From positions 7,278-13,348 of the forward strand of contig NZ_KL585440.1 in the NCBI RefSeq assembly GCF_000721935.1: a stretch of DNA of 6,071 nucleotides, written 5' to 3'. Below the pieces are notes generated by a model. That model did no database searches. It was not told the origin of the DNA and worked only from the letters and a program-made list of their open reading frames with translations. The translations under genes were made by a program, and so were the position numbers. The stretch is from Streptomyces sp. NRRL WC-3549 (GTDB lineage Bacteria; Actinomycetota; Actinomycetes; Streptomycetales; Streptomycetaceae). Below, one piece after another: positions 1 through 5,173 of the stretch (position 1 is the stretch's first letter; every line of letters starts with the position of its first letter).

Positions 1-20
1 GAGATGTGTATAAGAGACAG
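1..20 (+). other. Sequencing-library adapter (Tn5 mosaic end), not genomic
   Basis: Bases 2-20 read AGATGTGTATAAGAGACAG, exactly the 19-base Tn5 transposase mosaic end that Nextera-type library preparation adds to every fragment. The G at base 1 fits the read-2-side adapter, which has G before the mosaic end, better than the read-1-side adapter, which has C. Translation through it gives the well-known artefact peptides MYKRQ and MCIRDS. It should be trimmed. No transposase or target duplication is present, so this is not a resident transposon. Confidence 0.97.
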
Positions 21-500
21 CCGTACACCAACACCGACGTCATCGGCTGCGAACTCGGCGGCGCCGTCAAGAACGTCATCGGACTCGCCGTGGGCATCGC
101 CGACGGTATGGGCCTCGGAGACAACGCCAAGGGTTCCCTCATCACCCGCGGTCTCGCCGAGACCACCCGGCTGGGCCTGGCCATGGGCGCCGACCCGCTG
201 ACGTTCTCCGGACTGGCCGGTCTCGGGGACCTGGTGGCCACCTGCTCCTCGCCGCTCTCGCGCAACCACACCTTCGGCACCAACCTCGGCCGCGGGATGA
301 CGCTCCAGGAGACCGTCGCCGTCACCAAGCAGACCGCCGAGGGCGTCAAGTCCTGCCAGTCGGTGCTGGATCTGGCGCGCAGGCACGGGGTCGACATGCC
401 GCTCACCGAGACGGTCGTCGGGATCGTCCACGAGGGCAAGCCCCCGCAGGTCGCGCTGAAGGAGCTGATGTCGCGCAGCGCCAAGCCCGAGCGGCGCTGA
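21..500 (+). CDS. gpsA: Glycerol-3-phosphate dehydrogenase [NAD(P)+], C-terminal part (5' truncated)
   Basis: GpsA is a cytoplasmic enzyme that reduces dihydroxyacetone phosphate to sn-glycerol 3-phosphate, the backbone precursor of phospholipids. The 159 visible residues cover the helical, substrate-binding C-terminal domain. The fragment opens with the conserved block [10 protein letters not shown], whose lysine (fragment residue 17) is the family's active-site lysine. ITRGLAE, the glycine-rich [12 protein letters not shown] and the SRN substrate-phosphate motif follow. The end EMxIT-like block (here DMPLTETV) is also typical. The family is about 330 residues, so the N-terminal Rossmann domain with its GxGxxG motif, some 170 residues, lies off the window; the contig breaks at an adapter. 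The in-frame GTG at base 6 lies in the adapter and is not a start. ddl follows 70 bases downstream on the same strand, the usual actinobacterial arrangement. Identification is secure. Confidence 0.95.
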   Translation, partial: PYTNTDVIGCELGGAVKNVIGLAVGIADGMGLGDNAKGSLITRGLAETTRLGLAMGADPLTFSGLAGLGDLVATCSSPLSRNHTFGTNLGRGMTLQETVAVTKQTAEGVKSCQSVLDLARRHGVDMPLTETVVGIVHEGKPPQVALKELMSRSAKPERR

Positions 501-570
501 GCGCGCTCGTCGACGTCACGCGGGCCTGGTCCGCCGGAGAGGCCCTACCAGCAGGTACCCTCGACGCGAT

Positions 571-1776
571 ATGAGCAGCGAGAACCTCCCCCAGAGCCCT
601 GAGAGCCCCGCCGGTGCCGGACAGAGCCCCGCGGGCTCCGGTCAGAGCTCCGCACGGCCCCGCAAGCCGCGCGTGGCCGTCGTGTTCGGCGGCCGGAGCT
701 CCGAACACGGCATCTCGGTCGTCACGGCCGGCGCCGTGATGAGCGCCGTCGACCGGACCAAGTACGACGTCCTGCCGATCGGCATCACCCGGGACGGACG
801 GTGGGCCCTCACGGTCGACGAACCGGCCCGGATGGCCATCACCGACCGGCAGGTCCCCGACGTGGAGCAGCTCGCCACGTCCGCGGGCGGGTCCGTGACG
901 CTCTCCGTCGACCCCGGCAACCGCGACGTCCTCGTCGGCGAACCGGGCGCGGTGCCCACGCTGCTGGGCGAGGTCGACGTCGTCTTCCCCATGCTGCACG
1001 GCCCCTACGGCGAGGACGGCACCCTCCAGGGCCTCCTGGAGCTGTCCGGTGTGCCCTACGTCGGCGCCGGCGTCCTCGCCTCGGCGGTCGGCCAGGACAA
1101 GGAGTACATGAAGCGGGTGTTCACCTCCTTCGGGCTGCCGGTCGGTCCGTACGAGGTCGTCCGCCCCCGGGAGTGGGAGTCGGACCGTCCCGCCGCCCGC
1201 AAGCGCATCATGGAGTTCGCCGCCGAACACGGCTGGCCGCTCTTCGTCAAGCCCGCCCGCGGCGGCTCGTCCATGGGCATCACCAAGGTCGACGACGCCT
1301 CCGGACTCGACGAGGCGATCGAGGAGGCCCGCCGCCACGACCCCAAGTTCCTGGTGGAGTCGCTGCTGCGCGGCCGGGAGATCGAGTGCGGCGTCCTGGA
1401 GTTCGAGGACGGCCCGCGGGCCAGCGTGCCCGCCGAGATCCCGCCGGTGACCGCGCACGACTTCTACGACTTCGAGGCCAAGTACATCGACTCGGCGGCC
1501 GGCCTGGTGCCCGCGCCGCTCACCGCGGAGCAGACCGCCGAGGTGCGGCGGCTCGCCGTCGACGCCTTCGAGGCCGCCTCCTGCGAAGGCCTGGTGCGCG
1601 CCGACTTCTTCCTCACCGAGGACGGCACGTTCGTCATCAACGAGATCAACACCATGCCCGGCTTCACCCCGATCTCCATGTACCCGCGGATGTGGCAGGA
1701 GAGCGGTGTCAGCTACCCGGAGCTGGTGGACCGGCTGATCCAGGCGGCGCTGAACCGGTCCACCGGACTGCGCTGA
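571..1776 (+). CDS. ddl: D-alanine--D-alanine ligase
   Basis: Ddl is an ATP-grasp enzyme that joins two D-alanines to make the dipeptide end of the peptidoglycan precursor, in the cytoplasm. The protein is 401 residues. Residues 1-33 are a Ser/Pro/Gly/Gln-rich tail with a near-repeat of PAGxGQS. The ligase fold starts at residue 34 with VAVVFGGRSSEHG (E45 matches the N-terminal catalytic Glu). PYGEDGTLQGLLE and VGQDKEYMK (ATP side) follow, then the glycine-rich loop KPARGGSSMGITK, FYDFEAKY at 298-305, and the metal-binding NEINTMPGFTP near the C-terminus. K304-Y305 correspond to Lys215-Tyr216 of E. coli DdlB; Tyr here is typical of D-Ala-D-Ala rather than D-Ala-D-lactate ligases. I chose ATG 571 because no later start precedes the fold without removing the first strand, but no strong Shine-Dalgarno is visible (only an AGG about 15 bases upstream). 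It is a likely co-transcript of gpsA and ends 6 bases from a convergent gene. Confidence 0.96.
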   Translation: MSSENLPQSPESPAGAGQSPAGSGQSSARPRKPRVAVVFGGRSSEHGISVVTAGAVMSAVDRTKYDVLPIGITRDGRWALTVDEPARMAITDRQVPDVEQLATSAGGSVTLSVDPGNRDVLVGEPGAVPTLLGEVDVVFPMLHGPYGEDGTLQGLLELSGVPYVGAGVLASAVGQDKEYMKRVFTSFGLPVGPYEVVRPREWESDRPAARKRIMEFAAEHGWPLFVKPARGGSSMGITKVDDASGLDEAIEEARRHDPKFLVESLLRGREIECGVLEFEDGPRASVPAEIPPVTAHDFYDFEAKYIDSAAGLVPAPLTAEQTAEVRRLAVDAFEAASCEGLVRADFFLTEDGTFVINEINTMPGFTPISMYPRMWQESGVSYPELVDRLIQAALNRSTGLR

Positions 1777-1782
1777 CCCGCG

Positions 1783-2268
1783 TCACAGACTCTCCGGGAC
1801 CGTCCGCGCGACGGGACCGGCGAACTCCGAGAGCGGGGTGACGTCATGGGCGTACTCCGTCCCGAGCGCCACCTCCACATACGCCTTGCGGTAGGTGGTC
1901 GTGAACCGCGGACCGGCGTCATCGGGCTGCTCCAGCAGCCAGTTGACGCCGTCCGCGTCGATCCCCTTCGACTGGGCGTCGTCCATCTTCGCGGGCCGGG
2001 GTACGCCGCAGCGCAGTACGATCGCCCCGTCCCCCCAGCCGGCGGTCAGCACCGAGTCCGGTTCGGGATCGGTCCGTTCCAGGCCGTCGACGGTCTTCGG
2101 CAACTCCTTGTGCAGCGCCTCGCAGTACGCCGCCGCCTGGGACGACGGTGTGGGAACCGTGACCGGGGGCTGCCCGCCACCGGCGGAACAGCCCGCCGCG
2201 GCCAGGAAGGCCAGGGCGGCGGACGGGACGAGGCGTGCGGAACGGGACCGGCGGCGGATAGGCGTCAC
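1783..2268 (-). CDS. DUF3515 family putative lipoprotein
   Basis: This 161-residue protein has a signal peptide: basic MTPIRRRSRSAR, then a hydrophobic Ala/Leu stretch ending at AAAGC. C27 is the probable lipidated cysteine, although the -3 residue is Ala rather than the preferred Leu. A Gly/Pro/Thr linker (29-43) leads to the folded part. Two further cysteines, C49 (AAAYCEAL) and C87 (IVLRCGVP), could form an extracytoplasmic disulfide. The AAxYCxxLhxxLP start and the VLRCGVPxP block match my recollection of the actinobacterial DUF3515 family, whose function is unknown. The start is GTG (complement of 2266-2268) with no convincing Shine-Dalgarno. It lies 20 bases downstream of the AsnC-domain gene, so translation may depend on that transcript. 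The 3' end faces ddl with a 6-base gap. Confidence 0.85.
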   Translation of the reverse strand: MTPIRRRSRSARLVPSAALAFLAAAGCSAGGGQPPVTVPTPSSQAAAYCEALHKELPKTVDGLERTDPEPDSVLTAGWGDGAIVLRCGVPRPAKMDDAQSKGIDADGVNWLLEQPDDAGPRFTTTYRKAYVEVALGTEYAHDVTPLSEFAGPVARTVPESL

Positions 2269-2288
2269 CGGACCAGCGTAGACGGGGG

Positions 2289-2522
2289 TCAGAGGTGCAC
2301 GATGGGGCAGGTCAGGGTCCGGGTGATGCCTTCCACCTGCTGGACCTTGGCGACCACCATGCGGCCGAGCGCGTCGACCGTGTCGGACTGCGCGCGCACG
2401 ATCACGTCGTAGGGACCTGTCACGTCCTCTGCCTGAATCACCCCCGGAAGTCTCGCGATGGTCTCGGCGACGGCCGACGCCTTGCCCACCTCGGTCTGGA
2501 TGAGGATGTACGCCTGTACCAC
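2289..2522 (-). CDS. Stand-alone AsnC/Lrp ligand-binding (RAM) domain protein
   Basis: A 77-residue protein consisting only of the effector-binding RAM domain of Lrp/AsnC regulators, with no helix-turn-helix. The alpha-beta sandwich pattern is visible: strand AYILIQTE, helix KASAVAETIARL, PGVIQAEDVTGPYDVIVRAQ (the GxYDxxV signature of the family), helix TVDALGRMVVAKVQQV, and strand ITRTLTCPIVHL. Such domains oligomerise and bind amino acids in full-length relatives. What this protein binds is not shown. The reading frame is open for another 46 codons upstream, but GTG at 2520-2522 is chosen because GGAGG lies 4 bases before it and family similarity begins there. It is first in a minus-strand pair with the DUF3515 gene, 20 bases apart, and is divergent from thiL. 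Without a DNA-binding domain it cannot be called a repressor on its own. Confidence 0.9.
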   Translation of the reverse strand: MVQAYILIQTEVGKASAVAETIARLPGVIQAEDVTGPYDVIVRAQSDTVDALGRMVVAKVQQVEGITRTLTCPIVHL

Positions 2523-2526
2523 GGAA

Positions 2527-2531
2527 CCTCC
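2527..2531 (-). promoter_or_regulatory. Ribosome binding site of the AsnC-domain gene
   Basis: On the minus strand a perfect GGAGG is followed by TTCC and then GTG. It fixes the start at 2522 and rules out the 46-codon upstream extension, whose arginine/proline-rich translation resembles no protein domain. Confidence 0.85.
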
Positions 2532-2801
2532 AAGGCGACCACGAGGATCATGTGGGGGAAAGGGACGCCACGTTATCGCGTCGCCGTGGGCCGCGGGGAG
2601 ACCTGTGGGCCTGTCGGCACCCGGAGCGTTGCGTACGGACCACAGAAGTCGACGTGTCACTTGACGGTACCGACAGCAGCAAGGGCTCGCGACCGCAAGC
2701 CCGGCGGAGCGGAGGGGGGACAGCGGTGCCCGTACGTCCCGGAGCCGCCGGCACCCGCCGCCGGCCCGTCCAGGGCCCGGAACTCCGGCCGCCGCAGCAG
2801 C

Positions 2802-2817
2802 CCGGACAGACGTCCGG
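2802..2817 (+). repeat. Small hairpin in the thiL leader
   Basis: CCGGAC (2802-2807) and GTCCGG (2812-2817) form a perfect 6-base-pair stem with loop AGAC. It ends 12 bases before the thiL ribosome binding site GAGGTGA. There is no T-run, so it is not an intrinsic terminator. In GC-rich DNA such a stem can arise by chance; a role in translation control is only possible. Confidence 0.4.
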
Positions 2818-2842
2818 TGCGATAGATGAGAGGTGAGACTCG

Positions 2843-3814
2843 GTGAAGGGAACCGTGGGCGAGTTGGGGGAGTTCGGGCTCATCAGAGAGCTCACTTCCC
2901 GGCTCACCACCACTCCGGCGGTACGGCTGGGACCGGGCGACGACGCCGCGGTCGTGGCCGCTCCCGACCGCAGGGTCGTGGCCAGTACGGACATCCTGCT
3001 GGAGGGCCGGCACTTCCGCCGCGACTGGTCGACGGCGTACGACGTCGGCCGCAAGGCGGCCGCACAGAACCTCGCCGACATCGCGGCCATGGGCGCGGTG
3101 CCCACCGCGCTGCTCCTCGGCCTCGTCGTCCCCGCCGACCTCCCGGTCACCTGGGCCGCCGAACTGATGGACGGCCTGCGGGACGAGTGCCAGGTGGCCG
3201 GCGCGGCCGTGGTCGGCGGCGACGTCGTCGGCGGCGACACGATCACCGTCTCGATCACCGCGCTCGGCGACCTGCGCAACCACGAACCCGTCACCCGGTC
3301 CGGAGCGCGGCCCGGCGACGTGGTGGCCGTCACGGGCTGGCTCGGCTGGTCCGCCGCCGGATTCGCCGTGCTCTCCCGCGGCTTCCGTTCCCCGCGCGCC
3401 TTCGTGGAGGCCCACCGCCGCCCCGAACCGCCGTACCACGCGGGCCCCGCGGCGGCGGGACTCGGCGCCACCGCCATGACCGACGTCAGCGACGGACTCG
3501 TCGCCGACCTCGGCCACATCGCCGAGGCCAGCCAGGTCCGGATCGATCTGCGCTCCGGCCTCATCGACATCCCCTCGCAGATGTCCGACATCGGCCAGGC
3601 CGTCGGCGTCGACCCGCTCCAGTGGGTGCTCGCCGGGGGAGAGGACCACGCGATCGTGGCGACGTTCCCCGCCGAGGTGAAGCTCCCGGCCCGCTGGAAG
3701 GTGATCGGCGAGGTCCTCAACCCCTCGGCGCTGCCCCAGGTCACGGTCGACGGGGCGCCCTGGACCAGCAAGGGCGGCTGGGACCATTTCGGGTCCATCG
3801 AGGACGCCCAGTAG
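2843..3814 (+). CDS. thiL: Thiamine-monophosphate kinase
   Basis: ThiL phosphorylates thiamine monophosphate with ATP to give thiamine diphosphate, the active cofactor and the last step of the bacterial pathway. It acts in the cytoplasm. The 323 residues match the family length (about 325). Visible landmarks are LGPGDDAAV (D33, D34; metal/ATP), [11 protein letters not shown] (48-58), the helix [19 protein letters not shown] (76-94), [20 protein letters not shown] (123-142), [12 protein letters not shown] (212-223, with the conserved SDGL) and [12 protein letters not shown], which corresponds to the usual GGEDYEL block. The start is GTG 2843, with GAGGTGA at 2830-2836 at normal spacing. thiD begins 10 bases after the stop, so the two thiamine genes are almost certainly co-transcribed. 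No thiamine riboswitch precedes it. The gene looks intact. Confidence 0.96.
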   Translation: MKGTVGELGEFGLIRELTSRLTTTPAVRLGPGDDAAVVAAPDRRVVASTDILLEGRHFRRDWSTAYDVGRKAAAQNLADIAAMGAVPTALLLGLVVPADLPVTWAAELMDGLRDECQVAGAAVVGGDVVGGDTITVSITALGDLRNHEPVTRSGARPGDVVAVTGWLGWSAAGFAVLSRGFRSPRAFVEAHRRPEPPYHAGPAAAGLGATAMTDVSDGLVADLGHIAEASQVRIDLRSGLIDIPSQMSDIGQAVGVDPLQWVLAGGEDHAIVATFPAEVKLPARWKVIGEVLNPSALPQVTVDGAPWTSKGGWDHFGSIEDAQ

Positions 3815-3824
3815 ATTCCGGTCC

Positions 3825-4634
3825 ATGACCGTATCGACAGCTGTACCGCCCCGCGTGCTCACCGTCGCCGGATCGGACTCCGGCGGCGGTGCCGGCATCC
3901 AGGCCGACCTGAAGACGATGCTGGCCCTGGGCGCGCACGGCATGAGCGTGCTGACCGCGGTGACCGCGCAGAACTCGCTGGGCGTACAGGGCGCCTGGGA
4001 GCTTCCCGCCGAGGCCGTGCGGGCCCAGTACCGCAGTGTGGTGGACGACATAGGCGTCCAGGCCGTGAAGACCGGCATGCTGTCCTCGGCCGCCCTCGTG
4101 GAGACCGTCGCCGCACTCCTCGCGGAGACCGGAGCCCCCGTGGTCGTGGACCCGGTCGGCGTCTCCAAGCACGGGGACGCGCTGCTCGCCGCCGAGGCGC
4201 TCGACTCCGTGCGTACGAAGCTGCTGCCCGTCGCCACGGTGGCCACCCCGAACCTCGACGAGGTGACCCAGCTCACCGGCCTCACCGTCACCGACGAGGC
4301 GGGCATGCGGAAGGCCGCCGACCGGATCCTCGCCCACGGGCCGCGCTGGGTCGTCGTCAAGGGCGGCCATCTCCCCGGCGAGGCCGTGGACCTGCTCACG
4401 GACGGCAGCGAGGAACACTGACTGCGCGCCCCCCGCCACGACAACCGCCACACGCACGGCACGGGCTGCACCCTCGCCTCCGCCATCGCCTGCCTGCTCG
4501 CCAGGGGAGAGGACGTGCCGGGCGCCGTGCGGGGCGCGAAGGCCTACGTCACCGGTGCGATCCGCACCGGCTTCGCGCTGGGCGGAGGCATCGGCCCCGT
4601 GCGCCACGGCTGGGCGCTGGGCACCGCCGGGTGA
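3825..4634 (+). pseudogene. thiD: Hydroxymethylpyrimidine/phosphomethylpyrimidine kinase, interrupted by an in-frame TGA
   Basis: ThiD phosphorylates hydroxymethylpyrimidine and its monophosphate to supply the pyrimidine half of thiamine. From ATG 3825 the frame reads a ribokinase-fold kinase: [18 protein letters not shown] (14-31), a VKTGML block, [28 protein letters not shown] and [10 protein letters not shown]. It then meets TGA at codon 199 (4419-4421), after DGSEEH. The same frame continues without any shift as [23 protein letters not shown], then YVTGAI and [11 protein letters not shown], to a TGA at 4632-4634. The full 269-codon length is normal for actinobacterial ThiD. As I recall the genus sequence, the interrupted codon is Trp (TGG), so one G-to-A change explains it. 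The 198-residue product lacks the GTGC motif (C215), which is needed for catalysis, so it should be inactive. Alternatives are a sequencing error or stop-codon readthrough. There is no strong Shine-Dalgarno; coupling to thiL, 10 bases upstream, is likely. Confidence 0.9.
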
Positions 4635-4641
4635 CCCGCCC

Positions 4642-4662
4642 GTCCTGCTCCCGGAGCAGGAC
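4642..4662. repeat. Hairpin just after thiD
   Basis: GTCCTGCTC (4642-4650) and GAGCAGGAC (4654-4662) form a perfect 9-base-pair stem with a CCG loop, 7 bases after the full-length thiD stop. It has no T-run on either strand, so it is probably not a terminator itself. It may protect the 3' end of a transcript or reinforce the stronger hairpin 4 bases further on. Confidence 0.65.
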
Positions 4663-4666
4663 AGCA

Positions 4667-4698
4667 AAAAGCCGGTCCACCGAGGTGGACCGGCTTTT
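4667..4698. terminator. Bidirectional intrinsic terminator between thiD and rpmB
   Basis: GCCGGTCCACC (4671-4681) pairs perfectly with GGTGGACCGGC (4684-4694). It is flanked by AAAA on the left and TTTT on the right, which extend the stem to 15 pairs. Read on the plus strand the GC stem ends in TTTT (end of thiD). On the minus strand it ends in TTTTT (end of rpmB, whose stop is 35 bases away). The genes converge here, so one element can serve both. Confidence 0.88.
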
Positions 4699-4732
4699 CG
4701 GGCAACCGGAAGGCTGCGCTACGACGGGAACG

Positions 4733-4918
4733 TCAGCGCGCGACCTTGCCGGCCTTGATGCACGAGGTGCAGACGTTGAGCCGCTTCGGCGTCCGACCGA
4801 CCACGGCACGCACGCGCTGGATGTTGGGATTCCAGCGACGGGACGTACGGCGGTGCGAGTGCGAAATGCTGTTGCCGAAGCTCGGCCCCTTGCCGCAAAC
4901 GTCGCAGTTGGCAGCCAC
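4733..4918 (-). CDS. rpmB: 50S ribosomal protein L28, zinc-ribbon (C+) form
   Basis: L28 is a small protein of the large ribosomal subunit. The 61 residues show the classic [16 protein letters not shown] start, the central [14 protein letters not shown] segment, and the [15 protein letters not shown] end. Two Cys pairs, C5/C8 and C50/C53, make the zinc-binding C+ form. Streptomyces commonly also carries a cysteine-free paralogue elsewhere that is used in zinc shortage. The start is GTG at 4916-4918 (complement), with GGAG six bases upstream. A longer frame-shifted overlapping open frame is a shadow. A probable -10 box and a palindrome lie just upstream, and the strong hairpin at 4667-4698 lies downstream. 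It converges with thiD and is divergent from the DAK2 gene. Confidence 0.97.
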   Translation of the reverse strand: MAANCDVCGKGPSFGNSISHSHRRTSRRWNPNIQRVRAVVGRTPKRLNVCTSCIKAGKVAR

Positions 4919-4953
4919 GGGTCACTCCAAAACTTCAGATGCACGTACAGTGA

Positions 4954-4971
4954 ATTCCGGCGCGCCGGAAT
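4954..4971. repeat. Perfect 18-base palindrome upstream of rpmB
   Basis: ATTCCGGCGCGCCGGAAT equals its own reverse complement over all 18 bases. It lies 35 bases upstream of the rpmB start. If the -10 box at 4973-4978 is used, transcription would begin inside it, a typical operator position. As RNA it would fold into a 7-base-pair stem with a CGCG loop. The bound factor, if any, is unknown to me. Confidence 0.8.
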
Positions 4972-4972
4972 C

Positions 4973-4978
4973 ATTTTA
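4973..4978 (-). promoter_or_regulatory. Candidate -10 box for rpmB
   Basis: On the minus strand the hexamer is TAAAAT, one base from TATAAT and notable in such GC-rich DNA. The predicted start would be near 4966-4967, giving a leader of about 48 bases. At 17 bases upstream the -35 position reads TTCCCC, a poor match, so this is a probable but incomplete sigma-70-type promoter. Confidence 0.45.
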
Positions 4979-5004
4979 CTGAAGTGGCGGTACCGGGGGA
5001 ATGT

Positions 5005-5020
5005 CCCGACTCGCGTCGGG
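5005..5020. repeat. Hairpin in the rpmB/DAK2 divergent region
   Basis: CCCGAC (5005-5010) and GTCGGG (5015-5020) form a perfect 6-base-pair stem with a TCGC loop. There is no T-run on either side. It lies 3 bases from a longer inverted repeat. Confidence 0.5.
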
Positions 5021-5023
5021 CAA

Positions 5024-5051
5024 CCGAAGCAGCATACCCCGCCTGCTTCGG
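5024..5051. repeat. 9-base-pair inverted repeat in the rpmB/DAK2 divergent region
   Basis: CCGAAGCAG (5024-5032) and CTGCTTCGG (5043-5051) are perfect reverse complements around a 10-base loop. On the minus strand the element contains TATGCT (5031-5036), which resembles a -10 box with a weak TTCGTA 18 bases upstream. It could therefore overlap a second rpmB promoter. A binding site or leader structure is possible; I cannot decide which. Confidence 0.6.
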
Positions 5052-5123
5052 AGATACGAAACTACCACGGCTCGCAGCGGCCTCGGTCCGCACCTGTCCC
5101 CGACCGGGACCGGGCCCTGGGAC

Positions 5124-5129
5124 TAATCT
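5124..5129 (+). promoter_or_regulatory. Weak candidate -10 box for the DAK2 gene
   Basis: TAATCT fits the TAnnnT pattern of Streptomyces vegetative promoters and would start transcription near 5136, about 38 bases before the gene. No recognisable -35 box sits at the right distance. Confidence 0.3.
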
Positions 5130-5160
5130 GCGGTGCAGCCCAGCCCCCCACGGCCGCTTC

Positions 5161-5167
5161 AAGGAGG
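5161..5167 (+). promoter_or_regulatory. Ribosome binding site of the DAK2 gene
   Basis: A full-strength AAGGAGG is followed by a 6-base spacer and GTG at 5174. It decides the start of the DAK2/FakA-like gene. Confidence 0.9.
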
Positions 5168-5173
5168 ACCCCG

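Larger units (their letters stand above)
2523..2842. promoter_or_regulatory. Divergent intergenic region between the AsnC-domain gene and thiL
   Basis: These 320 bases contain no credible gene: the open frames crossing them have low-complexity, arginine-rich translations and no good ribosome binding site. Both flanking genes are transcribed away from it, so promoters for both must lie here. A TTGACG (2661-2666, +) resembles a -35 box but has no matching -10 at 16-19 bases. A TAGATG at 2823-2828 (+) lies so close to the start that it would give an almost leaderless thiL message. There is an imperfect stem GGGCT/AGCCC (2683-2687 with 2698-2702) and a 6-base-pair hairpin just before thiL. Conserved TPP-riboswitch sequences, such as the CTGAGA block, are absent. 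I cannot place either promoter with confidence. Confidence 0.5.

Noticed and set aside
1..20. A real Tn5-type transposon end
   Set aside because: It is at the extreme contig edge, with no transposase, no second end and no target duplication; the exact match to a library adapter explains it fully.
403..1458. Long minus-strand open frame opposite ddl, and similar long frames opposite thiL, thiD and the DAK2 gene
   Set aside because: These are shadow frames caused by high GC content; the genes on the other strand have clear conserved motifs.
2523..2660. N-terminal extension of the AsnC-domain protein to a 123-residue product
   Set aside because: A perfect GGAGG sits 4 bases before GTG 2520-2522, family similarity begins there, and the extension is low-complexity, arginine/proline-rich sequence.
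2661..2666. TTGACG as the -35 box of the thiL promoter
   Set aside because: Positions 16-19 bases downstream are GC-rich (GGCTCG/GCTCGC) and do not resemble a -10 box.
2552..2836. A 94-residue plus-strand open frame in the divergent region
   Set aside because: It has no Shine-Dalgarno, an arginine/glycine/proline-rich composition typical of random frames in GC-rich DNA, and no recognisable domain.
4419..4421. Selenocysteine at the thiD TGA
   Set aside because: ThiD is not a known selenoprotein family, the position is not a catalytic cysteine, and I see no obvious insertion-element hairpin immediately downstream.
4515..4634. Re-initiation of translation at GTG 4515 downstream of the thiD stop
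   Set aside because: The purine-rich stretch before it is too close to be a good ribosome binding site, and the fragment would lack the GTGC motif and most of the fold.
4967..4981. Possible zinc-repressor (Zur) box, from the core AATCATTTT next to the rpmB -10 region
   Set aside because: Only one half resembles the Streptomyces Zur consensus; the other arm is replaced by the GC palindrome. The C+ form of L28 is not the one expected to be zinc-repressed.
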